Positions 16,812 through 27,064 of a stretch of DNA of 64,000 nucleotides are shown here, piece by piece (the first letter of the stretch is position 1; each line of letters opens with the position of its first letter). Where the stretch lies: the NCBI RefSeq assembly GCF_003044565.1, contig NZ_POXG01000004.1, positions 1 through 64,000 of the forward strand, written 5' to 3'. The notes below the pieces were generated by a model that made no database searches, was not told where the DNA came from, and saw nothing but the letters and a program-made list of their open reading frames with translations. The DNA comes from Neisseria sicca (GTDB lineage: Bacteria; Pseudomonadota; Gammaproteobacteria; Burkholderiales; Neisseriaceae). A program made the position numbers and the translations under genes.

Positions 16812-17639
16812 ATGACCTTAGACCAATGGCTGCGCCATTCGCAGTTGCCGAGACTTGAAGCCCGTATGTTGCTGCAACATGCAGGCGGGTATAGTCGTGT
16901 GCAGTTGGTCACGCAAGGTGCCGATCCGCTGCCGGAAGCAGTAGCCGCGCAACTGGATATCCTTCAGACACGTCGTCTGAAAGGCGAGCCGATGGCGTAT
17001 ATTTTGGGCGGACGCGAGTTTTACGGACGATGGTTTGAAGTCAGCCCCGACGTGTTGATTCCCCGTCCCGAAACCGAGCATTTGGTGGAGGCGGTGATCG
17101 AACATCTCCCGGCAAACGGGCAGGTTTGGGATTTGGGAACGGGCAGCGGGGCAGTTGCCGTGACGGTGGCGTTGGAAAGAACGGATGCGGCAGTGCGCGC
17201 TTCCGACATCAGCGGCGGAGCATTGGCGATTGCCCGTAAAAACGCGGAAACTTTGGGCGCAAGGGTCGAGTTTGCATTGGGTTCGTGGTTTGAGACGGAT
17301 AAGACGTCGTCTGAAGACAAACACCGCTTTGATGTCATCGTTTCCAATCCGCCTTACATCGAAGCCGACGACGAACATTTGAGCCAAGGGGATTTGAGAT
17401 TCGAGCCGCAAACGGCGTTGACAGATTTTGCCGACGGCTTGACCTGCATTCGAGAACTGGCGCAGCGTGCGCCGGCATTTTTGAAAGAGGGCGGATGGCT
17501 GCTGCTGGAGCATGGTTACAACCAAGGCGCAGCAGCGCGGCATATTTTGACGGCAAACGGGTTTGCCGAAGTCCGTACGCAACAAGATTTGGCAGGGCTG
17601 GACAGATTGACCTTAGGCATGTTCCGCCATGTTGAATAA
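16812..17639 (+). CDS. prmC: Peptide chain release factor N5-glutamine methyltransferase
   Basis: 275 residues. An N-terminal helical domain (LRHSQLPRLEARMLLQH; PMAYILGGREFYG near residue 60) precedes a SAM-binding domain with DLGTGSGAVAV and the catalytic VSNPPYIE near residue 180. It methylates the Gln of the GGQ motif in RF1 and RF2. The internal AGACGTCGTCTGAAG near 17300 and CGTCGTCTGAAAGG near 16973 are uptake words inside the coding sequence. It is convergent with folD across 67 bp; no clear hairpin separates them. Confidence 0.95.
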   Translation: MTLDQWLRHSQLPRLEARMLLQHAGGYSRVQLVTQGADPLPEAVAAQLDILQTRRLKGEPMAYILGGREFYGRWFEVSPDVLIPRPETEHLVEAVIEHLPANGQVWDLGTGSGAVAVTVALERTDAAVRASDISGGALAIARKNAETLGARVEFALGSWFETDKTSSEDKHRFDVIVSNPPYIEADDEHLSQGDLRFEPQTALTDFADGLTCIRELAQRAPAFLKEGGWLLLEHGYNQGAAARHILTANGFAEVRTQQDLAGLDRLTLGMFRHVE

Positions 17640-17706
17640 TGTTTTTAGTGGCTGAAAGTGAAACCGCCAATCTGCCACCTGCCGCATCAAGTCAGTTTAT
17701 AGCGGT

Positions 17707-18558
17707 TTAATCATGCAGCGTCGCGGCATGCAAAGTATTTTCCAATAAAGTAGCAATCGTCATCGGACCAACTCCGCCGGGTACAGGGGTAATCATACCG
17801 GCACGTTCTTTTGCTACATCAAACTCCACATCGCCGCACAAACTGCCGTCTTCCAAACGGTTAATCCCGACATCAATCACCACCGCGCCGGGTTTAATCC
17901 ACTCCCCTTTGACAAAATTGGGAATCCCGACGCCCACCACCACAATATCGGCAGCCCCGACTTCTTTGTCCAAGTTTTCCGTCGCGCTGTGGCAAATCGT
18001 TACCGTGGCGCGGGCAAGCAGCAGCTCCAATGCCTGCGGGCGTCCGACAATATTCGATGCCCCGACGACTACCGCTTTCTTACCTTTCGGATCGATACCG
18101 TAAGCCTCCAGCAGCGTCATTACACCCTTGGGCGTACAAGGGCGCATCAGCGGCATTTTTACCACCAAACGACCCACGTTATAAGGATGGAAACCGTCCA
18201 CATCTTTGTCCGGATGGATACGTTCCAAAACAGCCTGACTGTCCAAGCCTTCAGGAAGCGGAAGCTGCACCAAAATACCGTCTACTTCCGCGTTCGCGTT
18301 CAATTCATCAATCAGTTTCAATAAATCTTCCTGAGAAGTTGACGCAGGCAGTTCATAAGACAAAGACCGGATGCCGCATTTTTGGCAGGCGGATTTCTTG
18401 TTGCGGACATATACCGCGCTGGCAGGATTGTCCCCGACCAATACTACCGCCAAACAAGGCGCACGCAATCCCGACTCAAGCCGTTTGGCTACCGCAGCGG
18501 ACACCAGCTGCAAACGTTCCTGCGATATTTTCTTACCGTCAATCAATTGAGCTGTCAT
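17707..18558 (-). CDS. folD: Bifunctional methylenetetrahydrofolate dehydrogenase / methenyl-THF cyclohydrolase
   Basis: 283 residues. The family motifs are complete: [14 protein letters not shown] with the catalytic Lys, [15 protein letters not shown], the NADP-binding [24 protein letters not shown] and the C-terminal [19 protein letters not shown]. It interconverts one-carbon folates for purine and formyl-Met synthesis. It is a single gene, divergent from the tRNA cluster; the start is followed directly by the canonical [12 protein letters not shown]. Confidence 0.97.
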   Translation of the reverse strand: MTAQLIDGKKISQERLQLVSAAVAKRLESGLRAPCLAVVLVGDNPASAVYVRNKKSACQKCGIRSLSYELPASTSQEDLLKLIDELNANAEVDGILVQLPLPEGLDSQAVLERIHPDKDVDGFHPYNVGRLVVKMPLMRPCTPKGVMTLLEAYGIDPKGKKAVVVGASNIVGRPQALELLLARATVTICHSATENLDKEVGAADIVVVGVGIPNFVKGEWIKPGAVVIDVGINRLEDGSLCGDVEFDVAKERAGMITPVPGGVGPMTIATLLENTLHAATLHD

Positions 18559-18754
18559 GAAAGTTCCATTCGGTTATGAATAAATAGCAAGGGCAATTAT
18601 CGCATTTTTAAACCGATTTGGCAGTCGGATAACAGCAAAAACCGGAGCCATATTTTTGAACTGTATTACACCCGGTATGAAGTAGGTAAAAAATTAAATT
18701 TTAAATAAAAATAAACAGATAATTTAGGAAAAAGAAAAAATAGCTCAAATTGAA

Positions 18755-18783
18755 TTGACAGGATTTCGGCGTATCTGTATATT
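18755..18783 (+). promoter_or_regulatory. Sigma-70 promoter of the tRNA cluster
   Basis: TTGACA at 18755 and TATATT at 18778 with a 17-bp spacer. The predicted start of transcription is a few bases before tRNA-Pro at 18797. Confidence 0.75.
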
Positions 18784-18796
18784 TTCATTCTTCAGT

Positions 18797-18874
18797 CGGG
18801 GCGTAGCGCAGCCCGGTTAGCGCATCTGCTTTGGGAGCAGAGGGTCGTGAGTTCGAATCCCACCGCCCCGACCA
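18797..18874 (+). tRNA. tRNA-Pro (TGG)
   Basis: Acceptor CGGGGCG / CGCCCCG with encoded ACCA; anticodon loop TTTGGGA gives TGG; T-loop TTCGAAT. One A-C mismatch in the T stem (GTGAG / CCCAC). Confidence 0.93.
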
Positions 18875-18900
18875 CCAAAATTCAGCACGAATCGGCATGA

Positions 18901-18977
18901 GCGCCCGTAGCTCAACCGGATAGAGCACCGACCTTCTAAGTCGGGGGTTACAGGTTCGATTCCTGTCGGGCGTGCCA
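18901..18977 (+). tRNA. tRNA-Arg (TCT)
   Basis: Acceptor GCGCCCG / CGGGCGT with encoded CCA; anticodon stem CCGAC / GTCGG around CTTCTAA gives TCT; T-loop TTCGATT. Confidence 0.94.
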
Positions 18978-18987
18978 AAAGTTAATG

Positions 18988-19063
18988 GTGGCTGTAGCTC
19001 AGTTGGTAGAGCCCTGGATTGTGATTCCAGTTGTCGTGGGTTCGAGCCCCATCAGCCACCCCA
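18988..19063 (+). tRNA. tRNA-His (GTG)
   Basis: Acceptor GTGGCTG / CAGCCAC with encoded CCCA; anticodon loop ATTGTGATT gives GTG; T-loop TTCGAGC. The base before it (18987) is G, as needed for the extra G-1 that defines histidine tRNA. Confidence 0.95.
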
Positions 19064-19066
19064 AAT

Positions 19067-19100
19067 AAAAAATCCTGCATAGCAATATGCAGGATTTTTT
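19067..19100 (+). terminator. Rho-independent terminator of the tRNA cluster
   Basis: AAAAAATCCTGCAT paired with ATGCAGGATTTTTT, tetraloop-like turn, T run. Confidence 0.88.
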
Positions 19101-19285
19101 ATTGTCTATTACATTTCAAATAGCGATCGGACTTACGCATCATCCGTGAGAATTGAAGTATTTGGCTTGTGAATTGTCGTTGTATGCAGGATAAACTTTT
19201 AGGTAATCTCAAGGTCGTCTGAAAAGGCTCTTTGAAAGTTATCCCTAACAAAACGGAATTTTCATACGATTTCAAAAGGAAATCC

Positions 19286-19546
19286 ATGCACATTACATTT
19301 CCTGAATGGTTTGATGATCTTGCTGAATTTGAAGCTGAAAATAAAGGTTGTCTATTGGATTTTCCATTGTGTATCAATGGGCAAGATTTTGTTTTTACCT
19401 TCTACGATTTGTGCCGCCTCAACCAAACCTGTGTCGATGAATCTGACTCAGTCGGTTTTTTGAAAAACGAAGCGGTCGTTGTGCAGCAAGCGGTAAATCG
19501 GGCAAACATCACCCGCTTTGTCCAAGCGTTTTTTCAGTTAGGGTGA
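19286..19546 (+). CDS. Small protein, unknown function
   Basis: About 86 residues from the Met at 19286 (MHITFPEWFDDLAEFEAEN); an upstream GTG or TTG at 19232 gives 104. It is acidic, with no signal peptide or membrane segment: a soluble cytosolic protein. The family is not recognised, though its size, acidity and linkage to a second small acidic ORF recall immunity proteins of interbacterial toxins. No toxin gene is adjacent. It ends 11 bp before the next small ORF. Confidence 0.55.
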   Translation: MHITFPEWFDDLAEFEAENKGCLLDFPLCINGQDFVFTFYDLCRLNQTCVDESDSVGFLKNEAVVVQQAVNRANITRFVQAFFQLG

Positions 19547-19557
19547 AAAATGAAACC

Positions 19558-19894
19558 ATGAAAAAGCACATCGACGACTTGCGCAATGTCCTGTATATCC
19601 ATGACTTAACCGTCGTCTTAGAAGAAGATATCCCTGCCTTCCCCGCTACGTGGACGCTGGCTCATCCTTATTTCACGCTGCCGATGACCATATAATGTGA
19701 ACGATATCAGCGTGATACTGCTGCACGAGAGTTTCGGTTGCTATCAGATGGAGCAGCCCGAAATATCACTGTATTTCACCAAAACCAACCGCCATTCGTG
19801 GCAGCGTGATTTGACCGTTTTTATTAAAACGCTGATGCAATACATTCACTCAACCAAAGCGAAACGCGACAAGGCTATTCGGAAGGACATTTGA
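19558..19894 (+). pseudogene. Small gene, frameshifted at a TA run
   Basis: The first 45 codons from ATG 19558 (MKKHIDDLRNVLYIHDLTVV ... LPMTI) end at TAA 19693. The frame at 19697 continues with NDISVILLHESFGCYQM and 65 residues to 19894. Inserting TA into ACCATATAATG would give ACC ATA TAT AAT GTG, joining both into one protein of about 112 residues. This points to loss of a dinucleotide in a TATA run. Translation restart at the GTG cannot be excluded. The family is unknown; it forms a pair with the gene at 19286. Confidence 0.5.
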
Positions 19895-19931
19895 ACAAAC
19901 AGTCTTCCGATAAACACGGTTTTCCAAACAG

Positions 19932-19978
19932 AAAGACGTCGTCTGAAAAACAGTAAAGGGTTTTCAGACGACGTCTTT
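19932..19978. terminator. Bidirectional hairpin with variant uptake word
   Basis: AAAGACGTCGTCTGAAAA paired with TTTTCAGACGACGTCTTT between the convergent small gene and fetA. The word is ACGTCGTCTGAAA, not AGGTCGTCTGAAA, changed symmetrically on both arms. Confidence 0.75.
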
Positions 19979-19993
19979 GTTTTTACGCGGTTC

Positions 19994-22039
19994 TTAGAAG
20001 CGGTAGTTAACGCTTAGACGAACATCGCGGCCGATGCCCGGCAAGGTTTCGCCGCGTTGGCTGTGCGGATAGTAGAACTTGTTGAACACGTTGTTGACTG
20101 CGAAGTTGACGTTGAGCGTGTCTTTGCCCAGCGGTTTCCAGTTGGCGAATATGTCGTTCACGCCGTAGCCTTTGCGTTTGACTTCACCCTTGTCGCGAAC
20201 CAATACCGAACCGGAGGCTTTTTGGAGGTAACGACCACGCCAGCCGATTTCCAAATTCGGATTTTGGAAGCGGTAGGAGAGGGAGGTTGTCCAAGTGCGG
20301 CCGGTCTGTACGGCAAATTCGGGGTTTGCGCTTAACAGGTTTTCAGGATGGGTGTCGTAGATGCGCGGTTTGCTGTGGCTTACGCCGACTTTAGCCAGCA
20401 GACCGCCTGTGCGGTAGGATGCGCCCAATTCATAGCCATGGTTTTTGATGTAGCCCGCATTGACGATTTCGCGTACGCCTGCAATCGGATTGCCTGCGGC
20501 ATCATGGCGTTGCTGCGGACCTGCGACGGCATCTTTGATTTTTTGCCAGAAGTAGCTACCGTTGGCGGCAAAGCTGCCGTTGTTGTAGTTGAAGCCGATT
20601 TCGGTATTGCGGGCGCGTTCGGCTTTGGTGCCGTCTGCAATCGACGTGATGGCGTTTCTGCGTCCATGTTGGCGCATCGCATCGTAAAGACGCGGGCTGC
20701 GGGATGCGTAGTTGTGGCTGGCACTGAGATTCCAGTGTTCGTGCGGCTGCCAAATCACGCCGAAGCTCGGGTTGACTGTGCCGTCGGAAACGGATTTGCC
20801 GTCATGGGTTTTGATGTTGAAATGGTCGTAGCGTAAGCCGCCTGTAAGGGTAAAGTCGCCGATGTCGTGGATGGCTTCGGCGTAAATGCCAGCATCGCTT
20901 TTCTTCGGATTGCTCAAGGCAGGATTGAAGAATACCGGTGGTTTGATTTCTTGATGGCGGTAGTTGACGCCGTATTTGATTAATGTGTTTTCGCCAATGC
21001 GGCTGTCCAGATTGAAATTCGCGCCTTTGGTTTCGATAACGGTCGTACTCGGGCCGGGCAGATTGCCTGCGTAGCCGTTTTTGCTGTCATCGGCGGAATA
21101 GCGTTCGTTTTTCATGAGGTAGGCGTTGGCATCCAGTTTTTCAACAAAGCCCAAGTTGCGCGCCGTCCATTCCAAATTGGTGTTAGAGAGGCTGGTTTCG
21201 CGGTAGGCCGGGGCTTGGCGTGCCAAAGTCAGACGAGGATTATCGGTGGCGGTAAATTCTTCACGGACGGTGCGGATGCCTCGGTGTTGATCATTCATGT
21301 GGCTTAATACTAAGCGGTGGTCGCCGAAGTTTGCGCCGATTTTGGCAAGATAGCTGCGCTTGTCTAGCGCGCTGAATGGTACGGTTTTGCCGCCGTTGCT
21401 GTTTGTATAGCCTTTGCCGGGTTTGTAATCTTTTTCATCGTTGCGGCTGTAAGAGAACAAACCGTCGAAGTTGCCGGCTTTTCCGAACACACTTGCACCG
21501 TAGCTTACGCCGTCATTAGAGGCATAGCCGCTGTTGAGGCGTACACCCCAGTTTTTGTCCAAACCTTTGAGCAAGTCTTCGGCATCGACGGTTTTGGTAA
21601 TAATCGCACCGTTGGTCGCGCCGATACCGGCAGATGCGGAGCCCGCGCCTTTCTGTACGGAGACGATTTTGACCAGCGCGGGGTCGATGATGAAACGACC
21701 TTGGTGATACAGCATTTGGCTGTCGGAATAGGCGTTGTCCACCTTAATATCCACTGAGTTCTGTCCCATGCCGCGCAGCGTCAGGAATTGGGACGAGCCG
21801 TTGCCGCCGCCGAAATCGATGGCAGGTTCGTCTTTCAATAATGCGCGCAAATCGGTTGCCGTGTTTTCGTCTTTTTGCTGAAGGGTAACAATGTTGGTTC
21901 TAATTTTGCTGCCTTGTCGGTCGCCTTTCACAGTAACAGTATCAAGGGTAACGCTTTCTTTCGCTTCGTTTTCCGCGTGGGCAAAACCGGCGGCGAGTGC
22001 CAATGAAAGCAGGCTGAAGCGGAACAGGGGTGAGGTCAT
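19994..22039 (-). CDS. fetA: TonB-dependent ferric siderophore receptor FetA (FrpB)
   Basis: 681 residues with a signal peptide (cleavage after GFAHA), TonB-box/N-terminal TVTVKGDRQGSKIRTNIVTL, plug domain (LRALLKDEPAIDF; FLTLRGMGQNSVDIKVDNAY; SVQKGAGSASAGIGATNGAI) and a 22-strand barrel ending VRLSVNYRF. The plug agrees closely with meningococcal FetA as I recall it; that receptor takes up ferric enterobactin and related catecholates. AAGGAAA supports the start at 22039, 8 codons inside the longest frame. The following gene is not fetB, so the periplasmic binding protein and ABC genes are elsewhere or missing. An AT palindrome resembling a Fur site lies upstream. Confidence 0.93.
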   Translation of the reverse strand: MTSPLFRFSLLSLALAAGFAHAENEAKESVTLDTVTVKGDRQGSKIRTNIVTLQQKDENTATDLRALLKDEPAIDFGGGNGSSQFLTLRGMGQNSVDIKVDNAYSDSQMLYHQGRFIIDPALVKIVSVQKGAGSASAGIGATNGAIITKTVDAEDLLKGLDKNWGVRLNSGYASNDGVSYGASVFGKAGNFDGLFSYSRNDEKDYKPGKGYTNSNGGKTVPFSALDKRSYLAKIGANFGDHRLVLSHMNDQHRGIRTVREEFTATDNPRLTLARQAPAYRETSLSNTNLEWTARNLGFVEKLDANAYLMKNERYSADDSKNGYAGNLPGPSTTVIETKGANFNLDSRIGENTLIKYGVNYRHQEIKPPVFFNPALSNPKKSDAGIYAEAIHDIGDFTLTGGLRYDHFNIKTHDGKSVSDGTVNPSFGVIWQPHEHWNLSASHNYASRSPRLYDAMRQHGRRNAITSIADGTKAERARNTEIGFNYNNGSFAANGSYFWQKIKDAVAGPQQRHDAAGNPIAGVREIVNAGYIKNHGYELGASYRTGGLLAKVGVSHSKPRIYDTHPENLLSANPEFAVQTGRTWTTSLSYRFQNPNLEIGWRGRYLQKASGSVLVRDKGEVKRKGYGVNDIFANWKPLGKDTLNVNFAVNNVFNKFYYPHSQRGETLPGIGRDVRLSVNYRF

Positions 22040-22085
22040 GTAAATTTCCTTCGTTGGGGACAAGTTTCAGTTCTTTGGTTAAACT

Positions 22086-22113
22086 CATTATTAATAATGA
22101 TTTCTATTTATTT
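22086..22113 (-). promoter_or_regulatory. Candidate Fur operator upstream of fetA
   Basis: CATTATTAATAATGATTTCTATTTATT: overlapping NATWAT-type hexamers 50-75 bp before the fetA start. No poly-C tract, the phase-variable element of meningococcal fetA, is seen here. Function inferred from position and gene type. Confidence 0.45.
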
Positions 22114-22208
22114 TAAAGATGAGATGCTATTTTGTAAAGGCGTGTTTATGTTTGCGCTGATAGTGTCTGGTTTTTTCTTGATTGAACCATTTGAAGTTTG
22201 CCGACTAT

Positions 22209-22302
22209 AAAAGGTCGTCTGAAAATATCTGTCTGCTTGGGCAGCATTGAACGTAGGGCGGGGATGGTGCGCAACCTGTTATGCCCGTTTTCAGACGACC
22301 TT
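22209..22302. repeat. Widely spaced inverted DUS pair
   Basis: AAAAGGTCGTCTGAAAA and TTTTCAGACGACCTT separated by about 60 bp, between the divergent fetA and groES promoters. The loop is long for a terminator. Confidence 0.6.
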
Positions 22303-22326
22303 AAGCGGAAAATTTTTGCTTCTTCC

Positions 22327-22354
22327 CTTGAATTTATCGGGCTGAACCCTAATT
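22327..22354 (+). promoter_or_regulatory. Sigma-32-type heat-shock promoter of groES-groEL
   Basis: CTTGAA at 22327 and CCCTAATT at 22347 separated by 14 bp, close to the sigma-32 consensus CTTGAAA-N(11-15)-CCCCATNT. It is about 110 bp upstream of groES. No CIRCE inverted repeat was found. Confidence 0.65.
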
Positions 22355-22466
22355 TGCCGCTGTGTTAAGGTAAGTTTGTTGACAAACTTGCCGCCTTCTT
22401 TTTCAAACCGCATCTGCCGGATGAAGGCAGATGATTGTTTTCAAACTATTTATCGGAGCATAAAAC

Positions 22467-22754
22467 ATGACCATCCGTCCTTTACACGACCGCGTCGTCG
22501 TCAAACGCTTGGAAGCTGAAGAGAAAACCGCATCAGGCATCGTCTTGCCGGGCGCAGCCGCTGAAAAACCCGACATGGGCGAAGTGATCGCCGTGGGTGC
22601 AGGCAAAATCGGTAAAGACGGCGAACGCCGTCCGCTGGATGTCAAAGTCGGCGACAAAGTCATTTTCGGCAAATACAGCGGTCAAACCGTTAAAGCCGAC
22701 GGCGAAGAGCTGTTGGTTATGCGCGAAGAAGACATCTTCGGTATCGTTGAATAA
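22467..22754 (+). CDS. groES: Co-chaperonin GroES
   Basis: 95 residues, full length. [31 protein letters not shown] includes the mobile loop that docks on GroEL; the beta-roof and the C-terminal [12 protein letters not shown] are present. It caps the GroEL folding chamber. GGAG lies 9 bases upstream. It is first in the groES-groEL operon behind a heat-shock-type promoter. Confidence 0.98.
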   Translation: MTIRPLHDRVVVKRLEAEEKTASGIVLPGAAAEKPDMGEVIAVGAGKIGKDGERRPLDVKVGDKVIFGKYSGQTVKADGEELLVMREEDIFGIVE

Positions 22755-22776
22755 ACATTCCGTGTATTCAGAACAA

Positions 22777-22816
22777 CAGGTCGTTTGAAAAGGCGTACAA
22801 GGTTTTCAGACGACCT
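22777..22816. terminator. Imperfect DUS hairpin between groES and groEL
   Basis: ACAGGTCGTTTGAAAA pairs imperfectly with TTTTCAGACGACCT; the left copy carries a C-to-T change in the uptake core and no T run follows. It could partly attenuate read-through into groEL or protect mRNA ends. Confidence 0.55.
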
Positions 22817-22859
22817 CAGACAGAATTAAATGTATTAAACAATTTTGGAGAATCAAAAC

Positions 22860-24494
<1,635 letters not shown>

Positions 24495-24518
24495 GGTTGC
24501 CCAAACCTGAACGCAAAC

Positions 24519-24552
24519 AAAAACCTGCACGGACAACCGTGCAGGTTTTTTC
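24519..24552 (+). terminator. Rho-independent terminator of groESL
   Basis: AAAAACCTGCACGG paired with CCGTGCAGGTTTTTT. Confidence 0.9.
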
Positions 24553-24562
24553 TTATTTGAAA

Positions 24563-24605
24563 GAAGGTCGTCTGAAAACGGGTAGGGCGGATTTTCAGAC
24601 GACCC
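24563..24605. terminator. DUS-pair hairpin
   Basis: Inverted AAGGTCGTCTGAAAA copies with a GC-rich loop, between groEL and the convergent membrane protein gene. Confidence 0.7.
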
Positions 24606-24610
24606 CTAGC

Positions 24611-25180
24611 TTATCTTGCCTGCTCCATAGCAGCCATTAATGCATTAAAATTTTGCATCAGCGTTGCTTTATCGAACCAGCCAGCCAGTGTAAACAGCTG
24701 TATAAAAATCCCTATAATCACAACCATACAGCAGAAATACAAAAGATAGCCTTTGAATACCGTCCAGACTTTGACCTGACCCATTTGCATCAAGCCGACA
24801 GCCTGCGCCCAAAACGCCCAAGTCTTCCAAAACATCAACAGCGGCGTAATCTGCGGGATATAAAACACAAGCAGCGCCGGAATCATCAAAGCTTCCGATG
24901 CCAAGATGAATCCCCATAAAGGCAGGCGCGGCGCGCCGTTTATACTTAAAACATAACGCATCACACGGCTCAAAATCAGCCACTTTATGACGGTAACCAA
25001 CACGCCAAAGACGACAGCCGCAGTGCTGACGCCAAGCAAGGGAGACATGTCTGCCGCATTAATCATGCCCAACAACAGCAAAATTGCCAAAATGACAGGC
25101 AGCGTATAGAAATAATCAGCAGGATTCTTATAGCGCAGGCGCAGAATATCCCACATATCTTTTAAAAAAACATACAACAT
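24611..25180 (-). CDS. Integral membrane protein, YIP1-like layout, unknown function
   Basis: About 189 residues from the Met at 25180 (MLYVFLKDMWDILRLRYKNP). Five hydrophobic segments are seen at about 28-45, 55-80, 93-120, 128-150 and 152-175. The layout (cytosolic N-terminus with NPADYF, then five helices) resembles YIP1-type inner-membrane proteins. The longest frame starts at 25318, but its first 46 residues contain an uptake word and lack membrane-protein character, so the shorter start is preferred. Function unknown. Confidence 0.75.
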   Translation of the reverse strand: MLYVFLKDMWDILRLRYKNPADYFYTLPVILAILLLLGMINAADMSPLLGVSTAAVVFGVLVTVIKWLILSRVMRYVLSINGAPRLPLWGFILASEALMIPALLVFYIPQITPLLMFWKTWAFWAQAVGLMQMGQVKVWTVFKGYLLYFCCMVVIIGIFIQLFTLAGWFDKATLMQNFNALMAAMEQAR

Positions 25181-25382
25181 CAAACAGATATCTTCAGAAA
25201 CAAAAAAGCGATTGTATCTTAAAACGACACATAGGTCGTCTGAAATCGACAATCCATCCCCGATGGAAAAATTGTGGATGCCAACGGTCGATATCCGGCG
25301 GATTTCGTTGAAAATCATCGAAATTTAATTTAAGTTAAAACAAAAGTTTATAAAATATCTCCGCACCATTTCAAAATAAACC

Positions 25383-25411
25383 TTGCATGAACCGGTTGTT
25401 TTTGGTTTAAT
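25383..25411 (+). promoter_or_regulatory. Candidate sigma-70 promoter of tRNA-Phe
   Basis: TTGCAT at 25383 and TTTAAT at 25406 with a 17-bp spacer, about 26 bp upstream of the tRNA. Confidence 0.5.
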
Positions 25412-25436
25412 GATCACTTCCCTGCAATGCAGATAA

Positions 25437-25512
25437 GGCCAGATAGCTCAGTTGGTAGAGCAACGGATTGAAAATCCGTGTGTCGGCGGTTCGATTCCGC
25501 CTCTGGCCACCA
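25437..25512 (+). tRNA. tRNA-Phe (GAA)
   Basis: Acceptor GGCCAGA / TCTGGCC with encoded ACCA; anticodon stem CGGAT / ATCCG around TGAAA gives GAA; T-loop TTCGATT. Confidence 0.96.
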
Positions 25513-25514
25513 TA

Positions 25515-25541
25515 AAAACCGCCTAAGGCGGTTATTTTTTT
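25515..25541 (+). terminator. Rho-independent terminator of tRNA-Phe
   Basis: AAAACCGCC / GGCGGTT with a TAA loop and TATTTTTTT. Confidence 0.88.
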
Positions 25542-25690
25542 ATCTCATGCCATCAAGCATCATCAAACCAATCCCTGTCGATAAGATATCACACAGTTTT
25601 CAGTTTCACTCTGTTATCTGATTCCCCCCTTTCCGCTAATCAAAACGTCTTTTATGTTTGAAATACAAAAACGAAGGTCGTCTGAAAACA

Positions 25691-25846
25691 TATAGTGGAT
25701 TAAATTTAAACCAGTACGGCGTTGCCTCGCCTTAGCTCAAAGAGAACGATTCTCTAAGGTGCTGAAGCACCAAGTGAATCGGTTCCGTACTATTTGTACT
25801 GTCTGCGGCTTCGTCGTCTTGTCCTGATTTTTGTTAATCCACTATA
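25691..25846. repeat. Full-length Correia element (156 bp), inverted orientation
   Basis: TATAGTGGATTAAATTTAAACC ... TTTTTGTTAATCCACTATA with the complete internal segment (CTTAGCTCAAAGAGAACG). It is the mirror orientation of the copy at 13672 and also has one TTTAAA-type and one ACAAAAA-type end. An uptake word lies immediately to its left and another 30 bp to its right, so it probably interrupted a DUS pair at the 3' end of the gene at 25899. Confidence 0.95.
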
Positions 25847-25898
25847 AAAGCCAGTTTTAAACTTCCCCCCAACTTCATTTTCAGACGACCTTTTTGTC

Positions 25899-26992
25899 TT
25901 AATCTTTGCGTGGCGCCCAATAGACATCTTCTTTTTTGACAATGCCTCGTCTGAGGATATCGGCGGCTAAGGCTGCGGTGTCGGGCGGATTTTGATAGAA
26001 CGCCGCATCTTCCTTGCTCATCGCCGAGTAGATGCCTTTCCAATGGGTTTTGGCTGGAGGCAGGGGCAGGACTTCGTCTAGGTGCGGGAAGGTGTAGAAG
26101 GGGTTGCCGCTTTTTGTGCCTGTGCCCATAATGGCTTTTTCTAGCTCGACATAGGCTGCTTCGCGAACAGGATCAGCAGGTGTAGCCGAAAATTCCTTCA
26201 TATAGGCATATAGGCTTTTGACTTACCATAAACTTTCCTTAAAGATAAAGCAGCAGTCCCTCCTCCTTCACCACCTTGACGTACAGCATTATGCATTAAT
26301 TGTAAGGACTCTTTTAGGTTGCCGCGTATTGAATATATCACACCTAATCTGTTCATTGCGGTAGAAAACCCTTGCTTCGCAGCACAGCTCAATAACAGTT
26401 CTCGAACCTTTTTATTATTAAACTGTTTATCGTAAATTAAAGACAACTCATATTGCGCCAGCGGCACGCCCAAATCCACAGCCTTTTGCAAATAGGCAAG
26501 ACCAAGTTGTGGGTTGCGGCGATAACCTGCATTGCCTTCGTACAGCGCGTCAAACAACCAGTAGTTCGCCATTGCCCAATTTTTATCTAAACCGTAGTGC
26601 AGCCATTTGCGGGCACGGTTGTGCAAGGGGTCGTACATAATGCCGGTCGAACCTTGAACATGGGTGTAGAGCAGGTAGAGATTGTTAATTGCCTGATAAT
26701 GCCCCTTTGATGCCGCCGCTTCGTACAAGACAATCATGTCCTGAAATTCCTCTTTATTCATACGCCAGTCTTTGGCATCAAGCAGGGTAGCAGCGCGATA
26801 CCAAAGATGGGATTCGGCATCGGGTGGGGACGGCGGCGTCCAAGTGGCGCAGGTATATTGGGTACGCTTGGAATCAAAGGCTTTGGGTGCTGGATGGGTT
26901 TGAGTGTAATCGCGGTCGGATTGGGACGGAGAGACCGAACCGCAAGAAGTCAGCAGGGGGATAAGTAGGGCGATGAAAGTGAGTTTGTTCAT
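25899..26992 (-). pseudogene. Sel1-type lipoprotein, frameshifted by an 8-bp duplication
   Basis: A paralogue of the intact gene at 27065. The first part (26198-26992, 264 residues) has the lipobox LTSC, Sel1-like repeats and then reads KSKAYMPI-stop. The rest (25899-26201, 100 residues, MKEFSATPADPV ... WAPRKD) continues in another frame. The cause is visible: the coding strand reads GCCTATATGCCTATATGAAGG, a tandem copy of CCTATATG, where the intact paralogue has GCCTATATGAAGG. Removing 8 bp restores one frame. The stop and the next ATG overlap as ATGA, so the C-terminal part could still be made by coupling. Reversible slippage is possible. Confidence 0.85.
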
Positions 26993-27017
26993 GGTATGTG
27001 TTTTATTATGGTTCAGG

Positions 27018-27060
27018 GAGGTCGTCTGAAAACGGATTTCGGATTTCAGACGACCTTTTT
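27018..27060. terminator. DUS-pair terminator after the intact Sel1 lipoprotein
   Basis: Inverted GAGGTCGTCTGAAAAC / ATTTCAGACGACCTTTTT, almost identical to the hairpin at 28176, consistent with duplication of the gene with its terminator. Confidence 0.75.
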
Positions 27061-27064
27061 GCCT

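Noticed and set aside
18797-19063. Attachment site within the tRNA cluster
   Set aside because: No duplicated tRNA 3' end or integrase follows; the small genes at 19286 alone do not support an island.
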